Shown here one piece after another: positions 22,461-34,200 of a stretch of DNA of 64,000 nt. Location of the stretch: the NCBI GenBank assembly GCA_029531795.1, contig JAPEIS010000014.1, positions 1,736,001-1,800,000 of the forward strand. Reading direction: 5' to 3'. Both the position numbers and the translations under genes were made by a program. The notes under the pieces are model-generated. The model was not told the origin of the DNA and did no database searches. It was given only the letters and a program-made list of their open reading frames with translations. Numbering within the stretch: the stretch's first letter is position 1; every line of letters begins with the position of its first letter. The stretch comes from Sclerotinia nivalis. Lineage: Eukaryota > Ascomycota > Leotiomycetes > Helotiales > Sclerotiniaceae.

Positions 22461-23206
22461 TCAATATAACTAAAACAATCAACTTTATTCAAATGATCAA
22501 TATTCGGAACAACTAATATAATCAATAGGTCAACCTTATCGATATAATCGTGAAATAATCAAATTGAACTACACCATCAATTTCAATCGGAATCGCTCGA
22601 AATTGATACCTATACATTATCAAAACTTATACTCCATATTTGATCAATTATTATTCTTTATAATCTTTCCTTGTTATTATAAACCGATTCTCGATCTAGA
22701 AAGTATATCATAGATAATCACATAATATCTATTTATATAATTAATAATCTACAATCATTATATCCTCTATAATCATTATACCCCTTATTTTATATTAATT
22801 ATCAAACCCTTTTAGATCTTATCGATCCTTACAATCATCAACCCTCTCCTAATATCATACAGATCGAAGCTTAGCTTAATTGATGTCTTTTATTGACTAG
22901 ATAACTTCTATTAAGTCTATATATACCATCCACAATCCTTAAGATCGAAGACAGATCATTCAATACAATTTTCACTCAATACATATTTAATCCTACTACT
23001 ACCATCTTCTCCCCGATCTCTTCAATGTGCTCTGTGATCGTACTATCTCGTGATATATTTTAATTTTAATTTTGAGAGGTATTTGAATTAATTAAAGAGT
23101 CTAAAGTATTTTTTATTTTTATTATTATTATTCGATAGAATATCGATAATAATTAATTGATGAATTATTTTTAAAAAACAATAAAAAGTATTATAAGAAT
23201 TACAAA
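22461..23206. other. AT-rich spacer, no gene
   Basis: Between the large element and the MITE. No coding signal in any frame. Confidence 0.5.
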
Positions 23207-23208
23207 TA

Positions 23209-23689
23209 ACGTAACTTGACTAGAAGTGGGTCATGTCATAATATGGGTCAGGTACCTTTACACCAAATTTTGTATATAAAGGTACTTAGAGCGACTTTTT
23301 ATATCTCTAGAAATACTAGAGATATAGTTTCAATATTTTGAAGTATGATATATTCAATATAAATATTTAATATGACAAAGTATTATACAGAGACGAAAAT
23401 GTTTAATAAAAATATTAAAGTTTCTTTCAAATTTTCAATTTTGCCTAACAAAAATTACTATGGGAATTTTTTAAATCGTATTAATTCAAGAACAAGATTC
23501 TCAACAATTGTTTTATAACTTGAGTACTGTATTTCTATTAGATATTAAACCAAATTATCAAAGGTTTAAATTTTATCTTTAATATTTGTAGAGTTATAAA
23601 AAGTCACTCTAAGTACCTTTACATACAAAATTTGGTGTAAAGGTACCTGACCCATATCATGACATGACCCACTTCTAGTCAAGTTACGT
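23209..23689. mobile_element. 481-bp MITE with ~95-bp inverted repeats and TA target duplication
   Basis: The left end acgtaacttgactagaag (23209 on) and right end cttctagtcaagttacgt (to 23689) are exact reverse complements. The inverted repeats extend to about 23303 and from about 23595 with only a few mismatches, nearly all transitions. TA dinucleotides (23207-23208, 23690-23691) flank both sides, as in Tc1/mariner-type insertion. The central 290 bp have no ORF. It is a non-autonomous element. Confidence 0.9.
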
Positions 23690-23691
23690 TA

Positions 23692-24912
23692 ACAAAGAAT
23701 CAATTAATTATAAAATAATAATAAATTTTTATTATTATTCTTTTAATTAATAAAAAAACTATTGTTTTTAAATTCAATATACAAAACAATACTAGAATAT
23801 TAGAAATCTATTAGAAATTCATTCTTTATATACAAAACAAAGAAATCTTTTCAAAGTATTTCAAGTTAATCAATAATACTTCTTTGTTTATATACTTGCA
23901 ATTAGTATTGAGGATGTATCTTCGTGGATTTCCTAGCTTTACGATCGATATCCTTGTGTAATTGTAACAGATATACTCCGGAATATATATTTTCAATATT
24001 ATCAAATTAATATCAATAAATACTTTTAATTTCAATTCAATATACTCTATTTTCAAATTTGAAATAAAATAATATTATTGAAAATGAGAAATCTCATTAA
24101 GAAATTATTATTATATTTATTTTCGATAAAAAGACTTATATATTCTAATTAGAAATCGAGGAGAGTTGTAATATCTGAATTAGATGATGCAGGGGATCAA
24201 TCATTATCTTTCGAATGACCATTCGCCATCCACTTGATCCCCTCAAAAGTGAGAATCTTCTACTGCATTGAAATTTTAAATCAAATACATCATCTACATT
24301 GATGACTTCCTCAGCTGTAGGATCGTTTTCTTCATCATCAGAGATAATTTCCATATCGATGTCGTTTTCTATTTATTACAGGGTTGACTGCTTTTGCGTA
24401 TGTTGCCAAATTTGGTATCATATGTCGAATCTTTTGAAGGCCTTGAGAGGTCCATATATCCTAATACTTTGGCAGAGATAAAAATACTTCGTTGAAATTG
24501 ACGATCTTAAAACTTGCCTTTTTCCTATTTAACTTAACCCTATCTTTAGTCTAGAAGTTCATTTTGAAAGACTACATTCATCACATTCCCAAACCAATTT
24601 CCCTTTGGTTCTTTCAAGCAGTTCTTCTCTTTCTCGAGCGTAGTCGCAAAGGACAAAGCACAACACTGCCGAGGATTTGAATACTCAAACTATTTTACAG
24701 TGGAACAATGCCTTTGTCGAATCCAGGTCCACTTTTGTCTTTGCTTTGGAGGAATCGTTGCCACATTTGGAAATATGAGTGTCTCTTTGTTTTTGAGCAA
24801 TCAACAAAGAAGCCAGATGCATATATTAGTATGTGGACGTCCAATCCCAAGTTCTCCACTTCCTAGAGTCATTCAAGTATAGACACGCGTTAATACTTCA
24901 CTGACTTGCAAT
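23692..24912. other. AT-rich border and upstream region of the kinesin gene
   Basis: AT-rich to about 24130, then normal composition. A minus-strand open stretch (24145-24354) with an acidic start (MEIISDDEEN) has no recognisable domain and is not called a gene. The last 300 bases before 24913 should hold the kinesin promoter; I see no clear TATA or CAAT box. Confidence 0.4.
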
Positions 24913-27147
24913 ATGTCTGAGAAGAATTGCAATATGTCTGAGAAGAAAAATCTTCGACAACAATTTGATGACATTCGCCGCCGCGAAACCAGCCAAAGTG
25001 CCAAAAGTGGCAAGCCCACTAACCCTACTGAGCAAGAGCAAGACGTGACAGAAGCAGGACCGGTTTCGCAAGGCATAGAAGTGATGTCCAAAACTAAGTC
25101 CGAAGCTGGAGAGCACGATCCCGAGGTCGAGCCAGATGGAGAAGATGATGCGAGCAAGAGAAGTAGAGATGAGATGAGACTATCGTTGGTGTTAGCTCAA
25201 ACAGAGCAGCAAAACAATACAAATGATTTGGAGAATATCGAGAAGAGAGCCACATCGTCGGTAGTCACACAAGGTCAGTCTCCAAATACTCCATTGTACC
25301 AGAGGCTAAGAAGACAGCCGCCGCCTAAGCTAGTAGAAGTCTCACAAGATATTATGGCAGCAATTGAAGCGCTGTCGTTCAAACTACGTAATCAAGACGA
25401 AATCCTCAGAAATTTAGGTGAAGCAAGTGATAAACACGCCGCGGATAATAAAGCCAGGTCGATGACTCAAAATCTGCTACTAGCCCGATTGCAGAGCGAA
25501 CTTAAAGTAAATCAAGCAAAATTCGATGCCTTGCAGGCGTACAGTAATAAACAAGCTGTGGAACTGATAAGCAAGGATGAGATGCTTGAAAAGCTTCAAA
25601 AAGAGCTGAAAGAAAGCAATCGACAACTACGGGAATCAGAAACCGCTAGAGTAGCAGCGCCTCCCATGAGTCCATCCCTTGATGCGGCCAGGATACAAAG
25701 TACCAGACTCAAGGATAGCGCAACTGACAAAGAAGAAATCACAAATCTGAAGTCGAAAAGCTCAGCACTTGAAAAAGAGCTGCACGAAGCGAAAGTGCAA
25801 CTCAAACAAGAAAGTCGAAAAGCAATACAGATAGCGAAACAGCACGGAAATGAGATAGCGAAACTCATGAATGATCATGATGATCTGGCCATCGAAAAGG
25901 TTTTCATGGAGACTAAGCTGAAGTCCGAGAAGGAATCTTCTATTATTCAACTTGAAGAGATGGAGATACTTGTCAAGAAACTCAAGCTCGAACTTATTGA
26001 AAGCAAAGGGAATTTCCGGTCTTGGCTACGTATTCGACCTCCACAGGACACTCTCATTAAGCAACCCATCTCAATTCATGGTGGTGATAAAGTAGAAGTC
26101 ATCGATAGATTTGGCAACACTCGCGACTTCAATTTCGACCGTGTCTTTGCACCTGAAGCTAACAATGCCTCCGTTTTCCAGGACCTAAGTGAAATTTTAG
26201 AGGCTGCCCTTCAGGGCTATGACATTACCGTCCTTGCATATGGACAAACCGGCTCTGGAAAAACATACACCATGAGTGCGATGCTCGACATGGCTTTAGA
26301 AAAAATTTTCACCCAACTCCACAAATCCTACGGAACAGACTACAGCGTCAAGGGCCGCTGTATTGAAGTATATGAACAAAAGGTATACGACCTCTTCAAG
26401 CCAGTACGAGAACCACAAAAGGTCTCAACCGAGTGCGGTGGTATGTGGCCCGTCCGTGAACAAGTACTGCCAGTACAAACGGCTGTTCTTGACAATCTTG
26501 AATCCATTCAAGCAATGATTAAGGAAGTGAATAAGAATCGTACATCAGGTCAAACGGAGAAAAATGACACTTCGTCACGTTCTCACATGTTCTTGTCCTT
26601 CCAGGTAAAAGCATCAAAGACAGAACCATCTGGTGCCATCACAACGACACGCTCCGGTATTACATTCGTTGATCTTGCAGGTTCCGAATCTTTGAAAAAT
26701 GTCACTGGTCGGCAGACAGAAACACAAGCCATCAATTCCGAGCTTTCAGCATTGAAAAGCGTGCTAGTTGCCATGGGTAACAACGCAGCGCGCATTCCAT
26801 TCCGAGACACGCAGCTCACCAGACTGCTTCAAGACGGCTTTACTGGTGGTAAAGTGCTTTTTATCCAAGCAGCTAGCCTTGGTGAGCTGGAGGAATCCAT
26901 TCATACGATGGATTTTGGTAGTTTGGTGAGCAAGGTTACGCAGAAAAAGCCGGCGAAGAATGTTGTGACGGAGTTTGCGGCTACGGAAGGTGGGTTGGGG
27001 GAATCGACAATGGCGTCGTCGACACCTGCTGCTGGTGCTAGCACTAGAGGGGCGGCTAGGGGTGCCGCCTCTACTCGAGGTGTTCCAGCTACGACGGGTA
27101 GTCATGGTCCCCGAGGCAACACTCGGGATAGAGAACGAGGCAAATGA
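24913..27147 (+). CDS. Divergent kinesin-14 family C-terminal motor protein, 744 aa
   Basis: A microtubule motor with its ATPase at the C-terminus, the layout of minus-end-directed kinesin-14 proteins (Kar3/KlpA type) that act in the spindle. Residues 1-130 are polar and likely disordered. About 135-365 is a coiled coil. The motor starts at GNFRSWLRIRPP (366). The P-loop GQTGSGKT is at 444-451, switch I NDTSSRSH at 551-558 and switch II DLAGSE at 587-592. The tail (from about 695) is rich in Gly, Ala and Arg. The motor is unusual: the sequence normally following GQTGSGKTYTM (loop 5 to helix 2) is nearly absent, and the start lacks the usual VFCRVRP. It may be a weak motor or specialised paralogue. 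No intron is needed. Two in-frame ATGs 21 bp apart lie in a tandem duplication, so the start could be 24934. Confidence 0.88.
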   Translation: MSEKNCNMSEKKNLRQQFDDIRRRETSQSAKSGKPTNPTEQEQDVTEAGPVSQGIEVMSKTKSEAGEHDPEVEPDGEDDASKRSRDEMRLSLVLAQTEQQNNTNDLENIEKRATSSVVTQGQSPNTPLYQRLRRQPPPKLVEVSQDIMAAIEALSFKLRNQDEILRNLGEASDKHAADNKARSMTQNLLLARLQSELKVNQAKFDALQAYSNKQAVELISKDEMLEKLQKELKESNRQLRESETARVAAPPMSPSLDAARIQSTRLKDSATDKEEITNLKSKSSALEKELHEAKVQLKQESRKAIQIAKQHGNEIAKLMNDHDDLAIEKVFMETKLKSEKESSIIQLEEMEILVKKLKLELIESKGNFRSWLRIRPPQDTLIKQPISIHGGDKVEVIDRFGNTRDFNFDRVFAPEANNASVFQDLSEILEAALQGYDITVLAYGQTGSGKTYTMSAMLDMALEKIFTQLHKSYGTDYSVKGRCIEVYEQKVYDLFKPVREPQKVSTECGGMWPVREQVLPVQTAVLDNLESIQAMIKEVNKNRTSGQTEKNDTSSRSHMFLSFQVKASKTEPSGAITTTRSGITFVDLAGSESLKNVTGRQTETQAINSELSALKSVLVAMGNNAARIPFRDTQLTRLLQDGFTGGKVLFIQAASLGELEESIHTMDFGSLVSKVTQKKPAKNVVTEFAATEGGLGESTMASSTPAAGASTRGAARGAASTRGVPATTGSHGPRGNTRDRERGK

Positions 27148-29416
27148 AGAGCAGGCGGTTATGATAATGCGTGAGTTTAAAGTATGTTTATTGTAACTTG
27201 ATGCGTTTCAAGCTATAGCTTTTATGATTTTAATACATTTTTGATACCAATATTATTCTCCTTCATTGTTTGTATTATCGCGGTGATGATAGAACATCAT
27301 GATCAATAAGAAGTTTAATATTGAAAATTGTACTGTTCATACTATCCAAAAGTTGAATACGAAAAAGTGTAAGAGTTGGGCCTCGGCTCGTTGTAGATTA
27401 TATATGTTGGTAATATTGGTAACGGAAAGCTGCAACGCACATGAAGATTTACTTGAGTAAATATATGATTCATCAAAGGGTATAAACGCTTTATTCAACA
27501 GGGCAACCGCATGATCACCATCCCGCATTAGTAGTTCATCTGGCACCGCCATTACGGACGCGTAGAACCGGTTACTTCAGCCGTCTTAACCCCAAAGGCG
27601 CCAATACCGAGAAATGTTTTGGATGAGTTTCGAGATTAGAATGCTACAGGTCGCCTGCCACCGTATGACCGACGAATATATCTAAAAATTGAGGTTGGAA
27701 AGCTATCGGTATGTGGAAGCTTAGAGAAATGCACTCATCGCGTGGAATAATGATCAATTTACCCACTCAGCACGGTGGGAATGGCAATACAGTCGAAGAG
27801 TCTTTATGAAGAAGTTACCAAATCGCATTTGGCGGTGGACAGATGAGGTTGGTGTGAAATTGCATTTTTAAGTTTGATTTTAGTTGCGAAGCTTTAAGAG
27901 TTTTGAATCTGGGCCTGAAGCTTTTCGTGGTTCGGGAAACAAGTGTGAATATCTACCTGTTGGGATTCATGAAAATGGAATTGAAGACCGAGAAAAGCTT
28001 ATTGTGTGTGGATACTGAGTGCACATTCGTACATTGTCGAGTGGATATCAGAATGATTCGAAGAATGGAGGCTGTAGTCGCATACCATAACAATAGAAAA
28101 TAACTCCGCTGGTGGAAACATCTTGCTTTTGTTATTGTACAGCCAGTCTGCAATAAGATGCAGAATATTTGATATGAATCATATAGTTTTATACATGATA
28201 CATATATATTCACGCAAAAAAACAATAAACCCTATGTGAAAGACGGTACCTGCACTTACTGGTTAGTCTCCCTTCTCCTTTTAAGATGATAGAAGACGCC
28301 CCAACCAAAACAGACAGACTGTGTCGAAAATAGATCATCTTGTGACAAATATTGAAGATGGCTTTCTCCCAAGACTGGGCAAAGTGCTTCGGAATATCTC
28401 ATCACCAGGATTCACAAATGCGGATGAGATTTCGAGTCAGAAAGGTCTGTACCAGGCCAATCAGAATCGAAGATATACGTCTCGCAGATTCTAACTCTCG
28501 TAAACCACTATCAGCCCAGGATGCTATTACTGCAATATGCCCTGAAATAGAGCGACTCGTCGAGCCTGATACTTGTCTTTTTCCAAGGCATTCATGGGCC
28601 CTGAATGGCCAGCTGATTGTTAGGTGATATTCAAGACACGGGGATGCGGCGAGTGCCATTTTCGGCACATGTATGAAATGGAGAGGCGAAAGATTGTGCA
28701 TTGCAATGGATACAGGATGTAGGCTGGATGCCGGATAACTATTCTGCTGGCACGCGGAACCACGGACCATACGGGCGGCTTAAATGGAAAGGACACCAAA
28801 CTAATACCTGCTTTTGCGTACATAAGATGATGATACATAATGAAATTCTCACCGAGACTTGGCTTAGCCTCGACTGATCTGGATTGCCAAAAATAGAAAC
28901 ACCGGCGAGGAAAGGTTGGCAGAGAACAATGATGCAGATCGTAGAATAACAAGTAGTAGAGATGATAAGAGCCGCGTGGAAACCTCCCCCTAGTATTTAT
29001 GCATTACGATGAATAAGACGCGTTACTTACAACACCACTTCTGTAGATATGCTGCCTGCTGCTGTTTGGCCACGGGAGATGAGTATATGGTGATTCCTGG
29101 CCTTTGAATGCAACTTCTGTTTCCAAAAATATGGTATCATACTTGTAATTTAATATGGCATCAATTGAAGAATGTATAATTTCTGGCTTTTATTTGAGCT
29201 ATGCCTTTGTTGGGAATGGAAGTCACGGCTTGCAGCAGGATGTAACATGCACGTGACTTTTGTGATTGCCTCGCGCGCAACTTGACGATTTACCTAACTA
29301 CCTACTTCAAAAACAAAAACATCACGAACATCAGGAAAATACTCATTATCAAGGTGGCTACCATATCATCAGCAGGATATCTTCAAGTGTCCGGCTTGAG
29401 ATGTATTTGGAAAATA
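27148..29416. other. Intergenic region, no gene supported
   Basis: 2.3 kb of normal composition. Open stretches at 28352-28627 (+) and 28402-28770 / 28620-28952 (-) overlap each other and show no domain, start context or intron pattern that would favour one. I see no tRNA. Confidence 0.4.
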
Positions 29417-31288
29417 ATGGCAAGCCCTGCTAGAGTACAGAAGAGAAAGTCAAGTACAGACCGCTCAATATCACCCCCACCACTGCGTCGCAAAGTACAG
29501 TCTACGACAACGCGTAAGCTTCACAAGAACATTTGACGAATTATAATTGAAACTACTTTTAGAGACTGCTGTTGCGACATTCTTTACGCCTACATCACAA
29601 AAGCCACCTGAAAAGATTTCCTGGCAAGAACGCGCACCAAATGATGATACACCAAGCACGCTTTTGGTTGGCAAATTTGAACCACCAACCAGCTCAGTTA
29701 CAGAGGTATCATCACAAAATTTGAAAAGAAACAAAGTTGCTGCTTTTGATTTTGTGAGTACTGGCTTCACAGCTTTTAAAGTAAAGTCCTAATAATATCT
29801 CACAATAGGACTCAACTCTCATACAAACATCCTCTGGCAAGAAGCATTCCAGTAACGGTCAGGACTGGAAGTGGTGGCACCCATCGGTTCCTGGTATTCT
29901 CAGAAAACTGTACTTGGAGGATGGGTTGGTAACACATTACCTCGTATATACTTCCGAGTTGCTGACTATTTTGCAGTTTTCGTGTCGTTGTGATCAGCAA
30001 CCAGGCTGGTATCTCCCTCAAAACGGACCCCAAATCCCCCAAAGCTCGACTTGCGGAATTCAAGACGAAAGTTTCTGCGGTCTTCAACCATCTCAATATT
30101 CCAGTGAGCATTTATGCAGCAACGGAGAATGACATATATCGAAAGCCACGAACGGGCATGTGGAATGAATTACTTGAAGACTACGACATTCACCTTCCAG
30201 GTGACCTTAATCTTCGAGAGTCCATCTTTGTTGGAGATGCTGCCGGGCGCCACGCAAGTACTGGAAAATCAAAGGACTTTTCTTGCTCGGATCGGTAAAG
30301 CCATCTGGGTCTCGATGTTGTATTGATCGTTAATACTTTGTAGGAATTTTGCTGAAAACGTCGGGATCAAATTCTATACCCCCGAAGAATATTTTCTCAA
30401 AGAAACACCAAGACCATTTACTCGCACATTTGAGCCAGAAGATTACTGTTTTAGAAACACTACAGGTTGTGATCATGAAGCTTTGCCTGCTGTTGATTTG
30501 TTTTTGACATTGTTCTAGTGTCTCCAAAGTACAAAAAAAACAACCCGACAGAGGTAGTCATTTTCTGTGGTAGTCCTGGAGCTGGAAAATCTACATTTTA
30601 TTGGAAGCAATTGGAACCTCTTGGTTATGCTAGGGTAAACCAAGACATCCTCAAAACAGTATGTGCTGCGTTTGCCAGCGGTTACAGGGTATAAACTAAC
30701 ATCCAACCAGCGAGACAAATGCTTCAAAATTGCTGAACAATACTTAGATGAGGGGAAGTCTGTGGTTGTGGGTGAGTTGTTGTGCTTGCACTGCATTCAT
30801 ACGATGACAGCGAAACTGACACCTTCTAGACAATACAAATGCGGATCGAGATGTTCGAAGCAAATGGATAGCATTAGCTGCCAAGCATTCCGTACCGATC
30901 CGCTGTGTCCATTTTTTAGCAGGCGTACAAGTATGCGAGCACAACGATGCTGTGCGAGCCTTGAATCAAACCGTATGTCCTCCTTCGCTCTAATGGATTT
31001 CCTTCGCCATTGACGAGAAAGATTCATGACGTCTTTCCTGGATATGACATTCTAATCCGACACAGATGAACCCAGAAAAGAGAAAATTACTCCCTAAACT
31101 AGCCTTTACAAGCTTTACGTTGAGATTTCAGAAACCAGAATTGACCGAAGGATTCCAGGATATTACAGAAGTACCATTCAAGGTACGTCTTACCGCATAC
31201 ACTTCCTCCCCTGTACGTTTAATGCTGAGGTCATAAGTTTGAGGGAAGCGAAGCCCAACGAGAAATATGGTCTCAACATTGGATTTGA
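29417..31288 (+). CDS. pnk1: Bifunctional polynucleotide 5'-kinase / 3'-phosphatase (PNKP), 451 aa, ten exons
   Basis: Repairs DNA ends in the nucleus by removing 3'-phosphates and adding 5'-phosphates before ligation. Exons: 29417-29513, 29563-29753, 29809-29924, 29977-30294, 30344-30465, 30519-30658, 30711-30771, 30830-30972, 31066-31182, 31238-31288. All phases join and the total is 452 codons. The N-terminus (about 40 aa) is basic, like a nuclear signal, and there is no FHA domain, as in yeast enzymes. The phosphatase (HAD type) has FDFDSTL (94-100), VVISNQAG and IFVGDAAGR. The kinase has Walker A GSPGAGKST (299-307) and DNTNADRDVR. The C-terminus ends in an E-I-W-S-Q-H-W-I type block. 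The third intron uses an atypical GTTGGT donor, but phase and protein similarity demand it. Length is close to the fission yeast enzyme. Confidence 0.92.
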
Positions 31289-34200
31289 AAGATTATTCAA
31301 TGATCTTGATAAGACCCGAGTGCACGAACGTGGCATATTTCACATGGCGTTCGATATTATCCGAGGAAGTTATACATTTATCCTAATATTGTCCTCGTTG
31401 ACTTGCGAATTTGCTTCGCCCGATTGGCGACAATGATGGGCTGCAGCAACGTTACAATAAGTGTATGCCGGTATCTGTCCGTCACCTCAACAAGAGTTAG
31501 ATTTCCGATTTACAACATTCAACATTGCTCGTCGATGTGATGCGAAAATTTAGCTATGTTTTAACATGAGTTTTCTATTTTAGTGCGAAGCTTACGAATT
31601 GAGATTTCTTTCCTTGCTTTTACTCTTAGCTGGCTAGTAAAAGGAGCCTTTTTAAGCGTTAGTTTGAAGTGCGACGGGGCACTCCATGCGAGGACCGGCT
31701 AAATCAGGAGGTTGGGTGGGTGTCTCGACCACGCCGATCCAACCCTTCACTGAAAATGATGCATGTTTTGAGCGGCCTGAGAAATCGACCAGAAAATCAG
31801 GCCAGTACAAGGGCCTAAGCTTTTCAAGATAAATTTGGAATCACTATTCGAGTGTGTGTATAAAAGTAAGAGGCTTTTCCGAGTTTAGAGTGGCTTAAAT
31901 GCAAAAGACACTACCATCGAATGTAAATTGGAATGTGTGGTTGTTGGGTATGCCGTACCACTTGTGAATGCGAGAACACATGCAACGGATATTACATAGT
32001 TGAAGGATTACCAATTTACCTTATAAAGAGTGTTTTGGTTTAACTTCCTACAAAGATGGATGAATGAGAGCTTTTTTGGGTTTCCCACTTTTTTGTTCTT
32101 TTACAACTTCTATGTTCCTGGCTGTGGGTACCAAACAGCACCAAGAATACAACCAACCAGTGGTTTGATGGGGAATTAGGTTGTCCACCTATTATAAGTC
32201 CGCGGAATCTGTACGCTTCCTTTTCCGTGCGGAATACTGAAATTATTGATTTATTGGTTTATTTAGCAGGGCTTATTTAGCAAACAAATTGTTGTGGATT
32301 AGGTTGAAGGAAAAGGCGAAGAGAAAACTTTAACTTGTTTGGCAAACAATTAAATAGATTTTTGCTATCCCCGAAATCAGCCTCTGCCATACAAGTCACA
32401 AGAAAGAAATCACACCTTTTGAAGTCATGCGCCTGGCGTCTCTTTCTTGACGATAAGGCAAAGCGGGCGGTAATGTATTGCCTGGCACAGCTTGAACAAG
32501 ATATCAGATGTGATGAATCACATGAATGAAAAGGGGTGGCACACATTGCTTGAAACAACAAGAAAGAACGGCATGGCCCTCGATCATTGGATCGGTGGTC
32601 GGGTTCCTGCACCATGGGTGTCTCAAAAATGCAGTGGACTTTGACAGGGCAAAGCTTAGACTTAACAAGGGATCTAAGCGGTGGGCGTGGGTGTGGGTGT
32701 GTACTCTGTACGGTAAATACATTACGGAGTACATGAAGAACCCATCACTTTAGTTATAGACTTAACCATTTTCAAAGAGGTGCACATATTACTGCTTGTT
32801 TGCACAAGTTTCGTCATTGCATTTGAAGAAAAGAAGTTTAAATTTTTTTCCTTTGTAGAAGCAGAATACTGGTAAGATGTGATAAACCTTTTCCAGCATA
32901 ACGCTTGCCAATGTTGAGGATAGGAAAAAGTTATATTTAAGACTGAGGTTTTAAAAGTTGGAACTTAAAATACTCGGTAAATTCGCAGTGTTGTTAGCTC
33001 CCGAAGACTCGCTACTCTGATCAATGTTCATGACTTTCCGCTTCAATTGATCAAATGAGCCATCACGATTCACGACTCACAACTCACAACCACTCCTTTC
33101 CCCCTTGTAAGCTGTGACCGGTATAGATTAAATTCGATAAGTCGGCAAAGGAGAGAAAGAATAATGTACATAATAGTAATAAAGCTTTACTTTGTAGTTT
33201 GCTTAGTGTACGCTAACCTTCAAAAGGACTCTTTCCATAGAATCGACCACTGACAGAAACGGGCGGAATGCGACCCACCTCTATAGATGTAATGAGCAAT
33301 AAGGCCGACTGGTTTCTTTTTGCCCTTGTTCCCCGGGGCATTGGGATCTATGTTCCTTTATGACTTTGAGTACGGTACCATTATTTCCAAGTCGGTATAT
33401 ATTGTCCGATATACCTTGCTTGTTCTCATTCGATTGAATTAGCCAGGATTATGGAAAGACAAATCGAATGCCCCCATATTAAGGAATAGAACATTCCAAT
33501 TTCCTTCATAAGCAAAGGGATTTTGAACAAGCATACATACCTTACGGTGAGGCGTCGAAAACAATCTATACTCCGTAAGAGCCTAATACTAATAAGAGGG
33601 TTGAAAAACAATTCGACCCGCTCATTATGTGAGAAAGAATCTGGACTCTTTCCTTTCAACGTGGGGTGAAGTGTTCCGACGGCATATCGGTGTTTCCATT
33701 GATCCACATAGAGAAAAGTCAGAAAAGTCAGAAAAGTCATTTGGAAGATTGGAAGATTTCGTGTAGCTGCAAGATTCGCTAAGTTTCTGGAGGTGCTTAG
33801 AGAGAGTACTGTATGTACTGTTACTGTACCCAAATGTCTTGCGCAGGCTCTGAGCGAACGAAAAAGACCAGCGAGTAAAGGAAGAATATATATATAGCTA
33901 GCAAAGACAATGCGAATGCGATATATCTATCATACATGTGATAATGTTAATATGAAAGCTACCTCTTTTGGTATAACCTGCCAAATCATCATGAAATCCA
34001 TTCATAGGTAGGTAGGTATTTGGAACATTCTACCAATTAAAACTCCCTGGATATTTCCATCTCCTTTTAAAAGCTATCTATACCGGTACTCTCTGTAAGC
34101 CCTTCCCGTCGCGTGAGCTCTATGGCCATGAAGACGTAAACGGTCGGTGCAGGTTTTAGTGCCCCCAAGACCCCAAGAGAAAAGAACAAAAAAGTGGGCT

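Noticed and set aside
24145..24354. Minus-strand ORF with acidic start, considered as a transposase remnant
   Set aside because: No catalytic motif and no inverted ends; AT-border sequence.
28352..28952. Overlapping ORFs of 91-122 codons on both strands
   Set aside because: No domain, no preferred strand and no splice pattern; likely chance.
33426..33833. 135-codon minus-strand ORF
   Set aside because: Begins without good context, and its composition and lack of homology signals suggest chance.
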